The notes under the pieces: generated by a model
The model's input: the letters and a program-made list of their open reading frames with translations, nothing else
What the model was told of the DNA's origin: nothing
Databases searched by the model: none
NCBI RefSeq assembly: GCF_001050345.1
Contig: NZ_LFMW01000002.1
Location: 186,001-250,000 of the forward strand
Direction of reading: 5' to 3'
Source: Pseudomonas fildesensis
Lineage (GTDB): Bacteria; Pseudomonadota; Gammaproteobacteria; Pseudomonadales; Pseudomonadaceae
DNA: 64,000 bases
Translations under genes and position numbers: made by a program
Shown here: positions 45,474 to 53,634 of the stretch, one piece after another
How positions within the stretch are numbered: position 1 is the stretch's first letter
Layout of the letters: every line of letters begins with the position of its first letter

Positions 45474-47188
45474 GCGTCCTGGCCCCGGTACTCGAACCGC
45501 TGACCATCCTGATTGCCGAAGACAGCGCCGCCGACCTGTTGTTGCTGTCGACGATCATCCGGCGCCAGGGCCACCAGGTGCTCACCGCCAGCAACGGCGA
45601 GGAAGCGGTCGAGGTGTTTACCCGCGAGCGCCCGCAACTGGTGTTGATGGACGCGTTGATGCCGGTGATGGACGGCTTTGAAGCGGTGCGCCGCATCAAG
45701 CAGCTTGCGGGGGAGGCACTGGTGCCGATCATCTTCCTTACCTCGCTGCGTGAAAGCGAAGCCCTGGCCCAGTGCCTGGATGCCGGCGGCGATGATTTTT
45801 TGCCCAAGCCCTACAACCCATTGATCCTCGCGGCCAAGATTAATGCGATGGACCGCCTGCGCCGCCTGCAAGCCACGGTCTTGCAGCAGCGAGACTTGAT
45901 CGCCAGGCACCATGACTACCTGTTGCATGAGCAGCGCGTGGCCAAGGCGGTGTTCGACAAGGTCGCGCATTCCGGTTGTATCAACGCGGCGCCGAACATT
46001 CGCTACCTGCAATCGCCCTATGCGCTGTTCAACGGCGACTTGCTGCTGGCGGCGTACACGCCCTCGGGTGACATGCATGTGCTGCTCGGCGACTTCACCG
46101 GCCATGGCTTGCCGGCGGCGGTGGGCGCCATGCCGCTGGCGGAAGTGTTCTACGGCATGACCGCCAAGGGCTACGGCCTGACGCAGATCCTGCGGGAGAT
46201 GAACGCCAAGCTCAAACGCATCCTGCCAGTGGACATGTTCTGCTGCGCCACGCTGTTGTGCCTGAGTGCCCAGCGGCGCGTGGTGGAGGTGTGGAACGGT
46301 GGGATGCCTGAAGGTTATGTGCATGAAATTACCACTGGCAAGCGCACGCCCTTGATGTCGCGGCATTTGCCTTTGGGGGTGCTGTTGGCAGAGGCGTTTG
46401 ATGATCGCACCGAAGTCTGGCCCATGGCGGTGGGCGACCGGGTGTTTTTGCTGTCCGATGGCGTGCTGGACACCGCCGATGCCAATGAACAATTGTTCGG
46501 CGCCGGGCGCTTGCGGCAGGTGTTCGCCGCCAATCGTGAGCCTGATCACTTGTTTGAAGAGATCGAACTGGCCCTGGCGGCGTTTCGCGGCGAGGTACGG
46601 GATGACGTCAGCATGGTGGAGATCACCCTGCAGCCTGGTCAGTCGTTGCGTGCGACCGGGCAGTTGTATGCCGATAGCGGCCAGTCGAGCCCACTGGATT
46701 GGTCGGTGAGTTTTGAATTTCGCGCCGAAACCCTCAAGCGCTACAACCCGTTGCCGTACCTGCTGCAACTGCTGCTGGAGATCCACGGCCTGCGCGAGCA
46801 GAGCGGGGCGCTTTACAGCGTGATGGCCGAGTTGTACTCCAATGCGCTGGAGCATGGCGTGCTGGGCCTGGACTCACGGCTTAAGCGTGATGCCCAAGGG
46901 TTTGCCGAGTACTACCGCCTGCGCAATGACCGCCTGGCGCGGTTAAACAGCGGTTACGTGCGGGTACATGTGCAGGTGGTGCCGACCGAGGTGGGCGGCA
47001 AGATGACCTTGCGCATCGAAGACAGCGGCGCCGGGTTTGATGTGGAGCAGGTGCTGGCACGGCCGCTGGATATCGACCGTTTGTCTGGCCGGGGCTTGAG
47101 CCTGGTGCGCCAGTTGAGCAGCGATGTACGCTGGTCTGATGGCGGTCGCAGTGTCTGCGTAGAGTTTTCCTGGGAGGCTCTGGCATAA
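45470..47188 (+). CDS. hsbR: Response regulator with PP2C phosphatase and kinase domains, HsbR
   Basis: A 572-residue three-domain regulator. A receiver domain (LTILIAEDSAADLLLL, phospho-Asp in LVLMDALMPVMDG) is followed by a SpoIIE/PP2C-type phosphatase domain (VLLGDFTGHGLPAAVGAMPLAEVFYGM, DRVFLLSDGVLDTADANEQLFG, DDVSMVEI) and a C-terminal HATPase_c anti-sigma kinase-like domain (YSNALEHGVLG, EDSGAGFDVEQV). HptB passes phosphate to the receiver; the output domains phosphorylate or dephosphorylate HsbA. The only plausible start is a TTG at 45470 overlapping the hsbA stop codon (TTGA), so translation is coupled. Confidence 0.92.
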   Translation: MSVLAPVLEPLTILIAEDSAADLLLLSTIIRRQGHQVLTASNGEEAVEVFTRERPQLVLMDALMPVMDGFEAVRRIKQLAGEALVPIIFLTSLRESEALAQCLDAGGDDFLPKPYNPLILAAKINAMDRLRRLQATVLQQRDLIARHHDYLLHEQRVAKAVFDKVAHSGCINAAPNIRYLQSPYALFNGDLLLAAYTPSGDMHVLLGDFTGHGLPAAVGAMPLAEVFYGMTAKGYGLTQILREMNAKLKRILPVDMFCCATLLCLSAQRRVVEVWNGGMPEGYVHEITTGKRTPLMSRHLPLGVLLAEAFDDRTEVWPMAVGDRVFLLSDGVLDTADANEQLFGAGRLRQVFAANREPDHLFEEIELALAAFRGEVRDDVSMVEITLQPGQSLRATGQLYADSGQSSPLDWSVSFEFRAETLKRYNPLPYLLQLLLEIHGLREQSGALYSVMAELYSNALEHGVLGLDSRLKRDAQGFAEYYRLRNDRLARLNSGYVRVHVQVVPTEVGGKMTLRIEDSGAGFDVEQVLARPLDIDRLSGRGLSLVRQLSSDVRWSDGGRSVCVEFSWEALA

Positions 47189-47218
47189 TCCGCCGATTCT
47201 TGATCAAGGAGCGAACAA

Positions 47219-47566
47219 GTGGCTGAGATTCATCTGGACCCAAAGGTGCTGTCGGGTTTGCAGGAAGTCATGGAAGGTGAGTACCCCAAGTTGCTCGATA
47301 CCTTTCTTGATGATTCCCAGAAGCGCGTCGAGGCGTTGCGCACAGCGCGCGACGATGCGAAGGCGTTGGGGCTGATTGCGCACAGCTTTAAGGGCAGTAG
47401 CGGGAACCTTGGGGCGGTGCGGTTGGCAGAGCTTTGCCGGCAGCTGGAAGACCGGTCGGCCAAACCTGTGCCGGTGGACCTGGGGGAGCTTGTGGACAAA
47501 ATCGACCAGGAGTTCGCTCGCGTCAGGCCTTTGTATGAGCATGAACGCCAGCGTTTTCAGCTCTGA
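47219..47566 (+). CDS. hptB: Histidine phosphotransfer protein HptB
   Basis: A 115-residue Hpt four-helix protein with the phospho-acceptor His55 in IAHSFKGSSGNLGA. It receives phosphate from hybrid kinases and hands it to HsbR, linking surface sensing to motility and biofilm control. The start is a GTG at 47219 with AAGGAGCG seven bases upstream. It closes the hsbA-hsbR-hptB unit. Confidence 0.94.
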   Translation: MAEIHLDPKVLSGLQEVMEGEYPKLLDTFLDDSQKRVEALRTARDDAKALGLIAHSFKGSSGNLGAVRLAELCRQLEDRSAKPVPVDLGELVDKIDQEFARVRPLYEHERQRFQL

Positions 47567-47588
47567 CTGGCTACATGGCAGCGTTATT

Positions 47589-47720
47589 GATCGTTCCCAC
47601 GTTCCGTGGGAACGCCGCCCCGGACTCTTCGCGTCCTGATGTCGGCGCAGTTTTCAAGCCCTGCGCAAGGTGACGCGGAGCGTCACCGGATGCATTCCCA
47701 CGCAGAGCGTAAGAAACATC
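47589..47720. repeat. Long composite palindromic repeat, copy 2 (decayed)
   Basis: It begins GATCGTTCCCACGTTCCGTG and ends AGCGTAAGAAACATC, a mutated form of the AGCGTGGGAACGATC terminus. The internal hairpins come in the same order as copy 1 (GGAC... then GTGACGCGGAGCGTCAC). It lies between hptB and the fliK promoter. Confidence 0.8.
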
Positions 47721-47739
47721 AGCGTTGGATTTGCCAACC

Positions 47740-47755
47740 TGGCCCGACTCTTGCT
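47740..47755 (+). promoter_or_regulatory. Sigma-54 promoter of fliK
   Basis: TGGCCC-GACTC-TTGCT has correct -24 and -12 elements and spacing, 52 bases before the fliK start and 20 bases after the end of the repeat element. It shows that fliK is not simply read from the hptB transcript. Confidence 0.8.
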
Positions 47756-47806
47756 CTACCTCCAGATACTGCATCCCCGATCCCAATGCAGTGGAGACCT
47801 TTACCT

Positions 47807-49135
47807 ATGCCAGTCGCCACCAATTCGCTTCTTCAGGCTGCCCCCGCGGCCAAGCCTCAAGCGCCCGCCGCCAATCCACCGGCAGTGGCTGCGGCCCCGC
47901 GGGATAAGGGCGCTGGCTTCGCTCAAGTGTTCGCCAACCAGGCTAAACCGACGGTCAAGGCTGACGATAATTTGCCCAAGACCGCGCGAGACAAGTCTTC
48001 CGACAACAGCGCCAAGCCGGTTGCCAGTGACGACAAGCCTGCCGCCAGCAAGCCGGCGGTTGCCGATAGCGGCAATCCCTTGCCTGCCGCCCCGTCGGCC
48101 AAGTCCGACGACAGCGCCAGCAGTGACGACGACAAACCCACCGACCCGTCCCTGGCGCAGCAGCCCCCGGTAGACCCGGTTGTCGACCCGGCGTTGGTTG
48201 CCACGGTCACGCCGGTTGCCGTGCCGGTGGAAACGCCGGTTTCCGTTGCCGCCGCCCAGGACGACACGCCCCAACTCGCGCCTGTCGCCGTGACGGATGA
48301 AGTCAAACAGCCGGCCTTCGACCCGCAAGCTGATCCGCTTGACGCGATGCCCGCCGTGCGCCTGGCGATGGAGCAGGGTGGTCACGTCTCTGCCAGCAGC
48401 CAGACCCCACAGAAAGCTGCCCCGACGACTCAGGATCAGCCGACCGCCGCACAGAACTTCGCCGCTGGCCTGGCTAACATGGTCGACCAGCAAGCGACCA
48501 AGGACAGCACCGACCAGGGCGGTGACAAAGCCTTCAGCGGGTTGATCGAAGATGGCCTCAAGGACTTGAAGAACGCCAGCAGCGACACCCGTGTCGATGA
48601 CTTCGCCAACCGGCTGGCTGCGCTGACCCAGGCCGCCACACCGAAAACCGCGAACGCCTTGCCGCCGGTAGCCAATGCGCCGTTGGCCATGCACCAGAGC
48701 GGCTGGACCGAAGAGGTGGTCAACCGCGTGATGTACCTGTCCAGCGCCAACCTCAAGTCGGCGGAGATCCAGTTGCAGCCGGCTGAGCTGGGGCGCCTGG
48801 ATATCAAGGTCAACATGACGGCCGACCAGCAGGCTCAGGTCACGTTCATGAGCGGCCACGCCGTGGTGCGTGAAGCGCTGGAAAGCCAGTCCGGTCGATT
48901 GCGCGAAATGTTCGCCCAGCAAGGCATGGGGCAAGTGGACGTCAATGTGTCCGACCAGTCCCGTGGCTGGCAGGGGCAAGGTCAGGAACAACAGCAGAAC
49001 CAGGCCCGTGGCGTGAGTGGCCGCGGTGGGCGTGGTGACAGCGACGACGCAGGCGATCATGCCGAGGTGGCTGCTGCAGTCGCGCCAGTGACTACAAGTG
49101 TGATCGGCTCCAGCGCCGTCGATTATTACGCCTGA
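47807..49135 (+). CDS. fliK: Flagellar hook-length control protein FliK
   Basis: A 442-residue ruler protein. The first 300 residues are low-complexity, rich in Pro, Ala, Asp, Lys and Gln, as expected for the extended ruler. The compact C-terminal domain (about 320-410) carries the conserved switch sequence LKSAEIQLQPAELGRLDIKVNMTADQQAQVTFMSGHAVVREALESQSGRLREMF. It then ends in a Gln/Gly-rich tail. ATG 47807 with GGAGAC upstream is preferred; the frame upstream enters the repeat element and the promoter. Confidence 0.93.
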   Translation: MPVATNSLLQAAPAAKPQAPAANPPAVAAAPRDKGAGFAQVFANQAKPTVKADDNLPKTARDKSSDNSAKPVASDDKPAASKPAVADSGNPLPAAPSAKSDDSASSDDDKPTDPSLAQQPPVDPVVDPALVATVTPVAVPVETPVSVAAAQDDTPQLAPVAVTDEVKQPAFDPQADPLDAMPAVRLAMEQGGHVSASSQTPQKAAPTTQDQPTAAQNFAAGLANMVDQQATKDSTDQGGDKAFSGLIEDGLKDLKNASSDTRVDDFANRLAALTQAATPKTANALPPVANAPLAMHQSGWTEEVVNRVMYLSSANLKSAEIQLQPAELGRLDIKVNMTADQQAQVTFMSGHAVVREALESQSGRLREMFAQQGMGQVDVNVSDQSRGWQGQGQEQQQNQARGVSGRGGRGDSDDAGDHAEVAAAVAPVTTSVIGSSAVDYYA

Positions 49136-49154
49136 CCCAACGCCAGCGCCGGTC

Positions 49155-49249
49155 CAAATGTGGGAGGGGGCTTGCTCCCGATGAAGGGTCAGCCGCCACA
49201 TGTATCAACTGACCCACCCTCATCGGGATCAAGCCCCCTCCCACATTTG
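49155..49249. repeat. REPIN (inverted REP pair) between fliK and fliL
   Basis: AAATGTGGGAGGGGGCTTGC and its inverse GGGGGCTTGATCCCGATGA-type arm (right arm 49209-49249) pair over a short loop region. The arms extend through AAGGGTCAG / CTGACCC. This is a well-preserved REPIN, the mobile palindromic doublet common in fluorescens-group genomes, mobilised in trans by RAYT transposases (none is visible here). Confidence 0.88.
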
Positions 49250-49290
49250 ATTTGCGGTGCCTCCCTGTTCCTCGGTTACCAGACAACTCT

Positions 49291-49306
49291 GGCATAACAC
49301 TTGCTC
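49291..49306 (+). promoter_or_regulatory. Sigma-54 promoter of the fliL operon
   Basis: TGGCAT-AACAC-TTGCT keeps the -24 GG and -12 TTGC with exact spacing, 50 bases before fliL and 42 bases after the REPIN. Confidence 0.85.
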
Positions 49307-49355
49307 TTGCCTTTCCGTAGAACTATGAATCCCCGAATAGTGACGGATTATTGGC

Positions 49356-49862
49356 ATGGCGAAGAGCGACGACGCAGCAAAAGCACCCGCACCCGCAGGC
49401 AAGGGCAAGCTCAAGCTTATCCTGTTGATAGTCGTGGGCTTGCTCCTGGCCATTGGCGCCTCTGTGGGCGGCACCTGGTACATCATGCACAGCAGTGCAA
49501 GTAAACCGGCACCCGCTGCCGAAACCGCCACTAACGTCAAGCAACCGGCAATCTTCGAACCGATGCTTCCGGCCTTTGTCGCCAACTTCAACCAGAACGG
49601 CCGTCAACGCTACCTACAGGTGAGCATGACGTTGTTGGCGCGCAACCAGGCGGACCTGGATGCCCTCAAGGTGCATATGCCGGTGATCCGCAATAACCTG
49701 GTGATGCTGTTCTCCGCACAAAGCTTCGACACCCTGGCCAGCCCGGTCGGCCAGGAAATGCTGCGCCAGAAGGTCACTGCCAGCGTGCAGGAAGTGTCCC
49801 AGAAGGAGCTCGGCAAAGTGGTAATCGAGCAAGTGCTCTTTACTAATTTCGTATTGCAGTAG
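49356..49862 (+). CDS. fliL: Flagellar basal-body-associated protein FliL
   Basis: A 168-residue single-pass membrane protein. A basic N-terminus precedes the membrane helix (about 22-46, LILLIVVGLLLAIGASVGGTWYIM). The periplasmic part carries the SPFH-like family pattern QRYLQVSMTLLARNQADLDALKVHMPVIRNNLVMLFSAQSFDTL. It encircles stator units and aids motor torque. First gene of fliLMNOPQR-flhB. Confidence 0.95.
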   Translation: MAKSDDAAKAPAPAGKGKLKLILLIVVGLLLAIGASVGGTWYIMHSSASKPAPAAETATNVKQPAIFEPMLPAFVANFNQNGRQRYLQVSMTLLARNQADLDALKVHMPVIRNNLVMLFSAQSFDTLASPVGQEMLRQKVTASVQEVSQKELGKVVIEQVLFTNFVLQ

Positions 49863-49871
49863 GATCACGAC

Positions 49872-50840
49872 ATGGCCGTGCAAGACCTGCTGTCCCAGGA
49901 TGAAATCGATGCGCTGTTGCATGGCGTGGACGATGGGCTGGTACAGACTGAACTGGCTGCCGAGCCCGGCAGCGTCAAAAGTTATGACCTGACCAGCCAG
50001 GACCGCATCGTCCGTGGGCGCATGCCGACGCTGGAAATGATCAACGAACGTTTCGCCCGTTACACCCGGATCAGCATGTTCAACATGCTGCGCCGCTCGG
50101 CGGACGTGGCGGTGGGCGGCGTGCAGGTGATGAAGTTTGGCGAATACGTGCACTCGCTGTACGTGCCCACCAGCCTCAACCTGGTCAAGATCAAGCCGTT
50201 GCGCGGCACCGCGCTGTTCATCCTCGACGCCAAACTGGTGTTCAAGCTGGTGGACAACTTCTTTGGCGGCGACGGCCGTCACGCCAAGATCGAAGGCCGT
50301 GAATTCACCCCCACCGAGTTGCGGGTGGTGCGCATGGTGCTGGAGCAGGCCTTCATCGACTTGAAGGAAGCCTGGCAGGCGATCATGGAAGTCAATTTCG
50401 AGTACATCAACTCGGAAGTGAACCCGGCCATGGCTAACATCGTCGGTCCCAGCGAGGCCATTGTGGTGTCCACGTTCCACATCGAACTCGATGGCGGTGG
50501 CGGCGACCTGCACGTGACCATGCCGTACTCGATGATTGAGCCTGTGCGCGAAATGCTCGACGCCGGTTTCCAGTCCGACCTCGACGACCAGGACGAGCGC
50601 TGGGTCAAGGCCCTGCGCGAAGACTTGCTCGACGTGGACGTACCGCTGAGCGCCACTGTGGCCCGTCGACAGCTGCGCCTGCGCGATATTTTGCACATGC
50701 AGCCCGGGGACGTGATTCCTGTCGAGTTGCCGGAAGAACTGATCATGCGCGCCAGCGGCGTACCGTCGTTCAAGGTCAAGCTTGGTTCGCACAAGGGCAA
50801 ACTGGCGCTGCAAGTGGTGGAGTCGATCAACCGGCGCTGA
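49872..50840 (+). CDS. fliM: Flagellar motor switch protein FliM
   Basis: A 322-residue C-ring protein. Residues 7-16 (LSQDEIDALL) are the CheY-phosphate docking peptide. The middle domain has the FliG contact motif GG near VGGVQVMKFGEY, and the C-terminal SpoA domain starts about residue 240 (VPLSATVARRQLRLRDILHMQPGDVIPVELPEE). Ten bases after fliL. Confidence 0.97.
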   Translation: MAVQDLLSQDEIDALLHGVDDGLVQTELAAEPGSVKSYDLTSQDRIVRGRMPTLEMINERFARYTRISMFNMLRRSADVAVGGVQVMKFGEYVHSLYVPTSLNLVKIKPLRGTALFILDAKLVFKLVDNFFGGDGRHAKIEGREFTPTELRVVRMVLEQAFIDLKEAWQAIMEVNFEYINSEVNPAMANIVGPSEAIVVSTFHIELDGGGGDLHVTMPYSMIEPVREMLDAGFQSDLDDQDERWVKALREDLLDVDVPLSATVARRQLRLRDILHMQPGDVIPVELPEELIMRASGVPSFKVKLGSHKGKLALQVVESINRR

Positions 50841-50900
50841 GTCACCCGTATCGATGCACCCCTATTTATTTATGAATTTTTGCTCCGCCGAGGACATGTA

Positions 50901-51368
50901 ATGGCTACCGAACACGAGAACACTTCCGCCGAAGACCAGGCACTGGCTGACGAATGGGCCGCGGCCCTGGAAGAAACCGGCGATGTTGGCCAGGACGATA
51001 TCGACGCGCTGCTGGCCGCCGACGCCGCCACCGCACCGGCCAGTAACCGCATGCCCCTGGAAGAATTCGGCAGCGTGCCGAAGAACAACGACCCGGTGAC
51101 CCTCGACGGGCCGAACCTGGACGTGATTCTCGACATCCCGGTGTCGATTTCCATGGAAGTCGGCAGCACCGACATCAACATCCGCAACCTGCTGCAGCTC
51201 AACCAGGGCTCGGTGATCGAACTGGATCGCCTGGCCGGTGAGCCGTTGGACGTACTGGTCAACGGCACGCTGATCGCCCATGGCGAGGTAGTGGTGGTCA
51301 ACGAGAAGTTCGGCATCCGCCTGACCGACGTGATCAGCCCGAGCGAACGCATCAAGAAGTTGCGCTGA
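50901..51368 (+). CDS. fliN: Flagellar motor switch protein FliN
   Basis: A 155-residue C-ring protein. The C-terminal SpoA domain (about 75-153) reads LDIPVSISMEVGSTDINIRNLLQLNQGSVIELDRLAGEPLDVLVNG. The N-terminal extension includes VGQDDIDALLAAD, a FliM-like motif that may give a second CheY or export-chaperone contact. ATG 50901 (MATEHENTS) follows AGGAC; the longer frame from a TTG at 50880 is not favoured. 60-base gap after fliM. Confidence 0.96.
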   Translation: MATEHENTSAEDQALADEWAAALEETGDVGQDDIDALLAADAATAPASNRMPLEEFGSVPKNNDPVTLDGPNLDVILDIPVSISMEVGSTDINIRNLLQLNQGSVIELDRLAGEPLDVLVNGTLIAHGEVVVVNEKFGIRLTDVISPSERIKKLR

Positions 51369-51369
51369 T

Positions 51370-51810
51370 ATGAAGTATTCGATGGCGGGACTGTTACTGG
51401 CGCTGCCATTGAGCGCCCTGGCGGCTGAGCCGGTCGCGCAAGCGGCGGCTGCGGCGCCCGTCGTCAGCAGCGGCATCGGCGGGCAACTGACCCAACTGGT
51501 ATTGGGCCTGTTGCTGGTTGTGGGGTTGATCTTCGTGCTGGCCTGGCTGATGCGCCGCGTACAGCGCATCGGGCCGGGCAACGCCCAGGTGATCGAGATG
51601 ATCGGCTCGCGCGCCCTCGGCCCGCGTGATCGGCTGGTGCTGGTGCAAGTGGGTGAGGAACAGATCCTGCTGGGCATCACCCCCGGCCGCATCACTCCGC
51701 TGCACGTGCTCAAGCACCCCGTGGACGCGGCCCAGACCCAGGCCGCCACGCCAGAATTCGCTCAGCGCCTGATGGAGTTGCTGGGCAAGGATCAGAAGGA
51801 TAAGAAGTAA
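51370..51810 (+). CDS. fliO: Flagellar export protein FliO
   Basis: A 146-residue membrane protein with an N-terminal signal-like segment and a membrane helix ([22 protein letters not shown], about 40-61) followed by a cytoplasmic domain ([40 protein letters not shown]). It helps assemble FliP. One base separates it from fliN, and its stop overlaps the fliP start by one base. Confidence 0.94.
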   Translation: MKYSMAGLLLALPLSALAAEPVAQAAAAAPVVSSGIGGQLTQLVLGLLLVVGLIFVLAWLMRRVQRIGPGNAQVIEMIGSRALGPRDRLVLVQVGEEQILLGITPGRITPLHVLKHPVDAAQTQAATPEFAQRLMELLGKDQKDKK

Positions 51811-52553
51811 TGCGCGTTTTATTGACGCTCATGCTGTTGCTGGCCGCGCCGCTGGCGTTAGGTGCCGACCCGTTGTCGATCCCGGCGATTACTTTGGGCA
51901 CCAACGCGGCCGGCGCCCAGGAGTATTCGGTCAGCCTGCAGATCCTGCTGATCATGACCGCGCTGAGCTTCATCCCGGCGTTTGTCATGCTGATGACCAG
52001 CTTCACGCGCATCATCATCGTGTTCTCGATCTTGCGTCAGGCCCTGGGCCTGCAGCAGACGCCGTCGAACCAGATCCTCACCGGCATGGCGCTGTTTTTG
52101 ACGCTGTTCATCATGGCGCCGGTGTTCGACAAGGTGAACCAGCAGGCCCTGCAACCCTATCTGGCCGAGACCATCACGGCGCAGGTCGCGATCGACAGGG
52201 CCCAGGGCCCGATCAAGGACTTCATGCTGTCGCAAACCCGCTCCAGCGACCTTGAGCTGTTCATGCGGCTTTCCAAGCGTACCGACATAGCCTCGCCGGA
52301 TCAGGCGCCGCTGACCATCCTGGTGCCGGCGTTTGTCACCTCGGAATTGAAGACCGCGTTCCAGATTGGCTTCATGATCTTTATCCCGTTCCTGATCATC
52401 GACCTGGTGGTGGCGAGCGTGTTGATGGCCATGGGTATGATGATGCTGTCGCCGCTGATCATCTCGTTGCCGTTCAAGATCATGCTGTTTGTGCTGGTGG
52501 ACGGCTGGGCGCTGATTATCGGCACGTTGGCCAGCAGTTTCGGCGGAGTATGA
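51810..52553 (+). CDS. fliP: Flagellar export gate protein FliP
   Basis: A 247-residue multi-span protein with a cleavable signal peptide ([20 protein letters not shown]) and four membrane helices. Family signatures are [32 protein letters not shown] and [32 protein letters not shown]. It forms the FliP-FliQ-FliR export pore. Overlaps fliO by one base. Confidence 0.97.
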   Translation: MRVLLTLMLLLAAPLALGADPLSIPAITLGTNAAGAQEYSVSLQILLIMTALSFIPAFVMLMTSFTRIIIVFSILRQALGLQQTPSNQILTGMALFLTLFIMAPVFDKVNQQALQPYLAETITAQVAIDRAQGPIKDFMLSQTRSSDLELFMRLSKRTDIASPDQAPLTILVPAFVTSELKTAFQIGFMIFIPFLIIDLVVASVLMAMGMMMLSPLIISLPFKIMLFVLVDGWALIIGTLASSFGGV

Positions 52554-52571
52554 TGTGTTAGGTGTAGCGAT

Positions 52572-52841
52572 ATGACTCCAGAAGTAGCAGTTGACCTGTT
52601 CCGTGAAGCGCTGTGGCTGACCACCATGATGGTTGCTGTGCTGGTGGTGCCGAGCCTGTTGGTGGGCCTGCTGGTGGCAATGTTCCAGGCCGCGACCCAG
52701 ATCAACGAACAGACCTTGAGCTTCCTGCCGCGCCTGCTGGTAATGCTGGTCACGCTGATCGTCGCCGGCCCGTGGCTGGTGCAAACCTTCATGGAATACA
52801 TCCTGCAGCTGTACGGCAGTATTCCGCAGTTGATCGGCTGA
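52572..52841 (+). CDS. fliQ: Flagellar export gate protein FliQ
   Basis: An 89-residue protein with two membrane helices (LTTMMVAVLVVPSLLVGLLVAMFQAATQINEQTLSFLPRLLVMLVTLIVAGPWL). It is the usual length for FliQ and forms part of the export pore. Located between fliP and fliR. Confidence 0.96.
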   Translation: MTPEVAVDLFREALWLTTMMVAVLVVPSLLVGLLVAMFQAATQINEQTLSFLPRLLVMLVTLIVAGPWLVQTFMEYILQLYGSIPQLIG

Positions 52842-52845
52842 CCGC

Positions 52846-53631
52846 ATGCAATCCCTGCTGGCGTTGACCGACACCCAGATCAGTACCTGGGTGGCCTCGT
52901 TCATCTTGCCGCTGTTCCGGGTGACGGCGGTGTTGATGAGCATGCCGGTGTTCGGGACTACCCTGGTGCCACGCCGTGTGCGTCTGTATTTTGCGGTGGC
53001 AATTACCGTGGTCCTCGTACCGGGCTTGCCGCCGATGCCGCCGGTCAACGCGCTCGACCTCAGTGCCTTGATGCTGATCGCCGAGCAGATCCTGATCGGC
53101 GCGCTGCTGGGCTTCTCCCTGCAACTGTTCTTCCAGGCCTTCGTGATCGCCGGCCAGATCATCTCGATCCAGATGGGCATGGGCTTCGCTTCCATGGTTG
53201 ACCCCACCAACGGCGTGTCGGCGGCGGTGATCGGGCAGTTCCTGACGATGCTGGTGACCTTGCTGTTCCTGGCCATGAACGGTCATCTGGTGGTGTTTGA
53301 GGTGCTGACCGAGAGCTTCACCACGTTGCCGGTGGGCTCGGGGCTGGTGGTCAACCATTTCTGGGAAGTGGTGGGGCGCCTCAGTTGGGTGTTGGGCGCC
53401 TCCCTGTTACTGGTATTGCCGGCGATCACCGCGCTGCTGGTGGTCAACATCGCGTTTGGCGTGATGACCCGAGCGGCGCCGCAACTGAACATCTTCTCGA
53501 TTGGCTTCCCGCTGACCCTGGTATTGGGCATGGGGATTTTCTGGATCGGCCTGGCCGACATTCTCAATCAGTATCAACCGCTGGCGACCGACGCCTTGCA
53601 GTTCTTGCGTGACTTGGCACGGGCGCGCTGA
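52846..53631 (+). CDS. fliR: Flagellar export gate protein FliR
   Basis: A 261-residue, six-helix membrane protein. Motifs typical of FliR are FILPLFRVTAVLMSMPVFG, LRLYFAVAITVVLVP-like and QMGMGFASMVDPTNGVSAAVIGQF. It completes the FliPQR pore. Four bases after fliQ and three before flhB. Confidence 0.96.
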   Translation: MQSLLALTDTQISTWVASFILPLFRVTAVLMSMPVFGTTLVPRRVRLYFAVAITVVLVPGLPPMPPVNALDLSALMLIAEQILIGALLGFSLQLFFQAFVIAGQIISIQMGMGFASMVDPTNGVSAAVIGQFLTMLVTLLFLAMNGHLVVFEVLTESFTTLPVGSGLVVNHFWEVVGRLSWVLGASLLLVLPAITALLVVNIAFGVMTRAAPQLNIFSIGFPLTLVLGMGIFWIGLADILNQYQPLATDALQFLRDLARAR

Positions 53632-53634
53632 GCC

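Noticed and set aside
45368..46855. 495-residue open frame antisense to hsbR
   Set aside because: Shadow of the HsbR coding frame; no recognisable domain.
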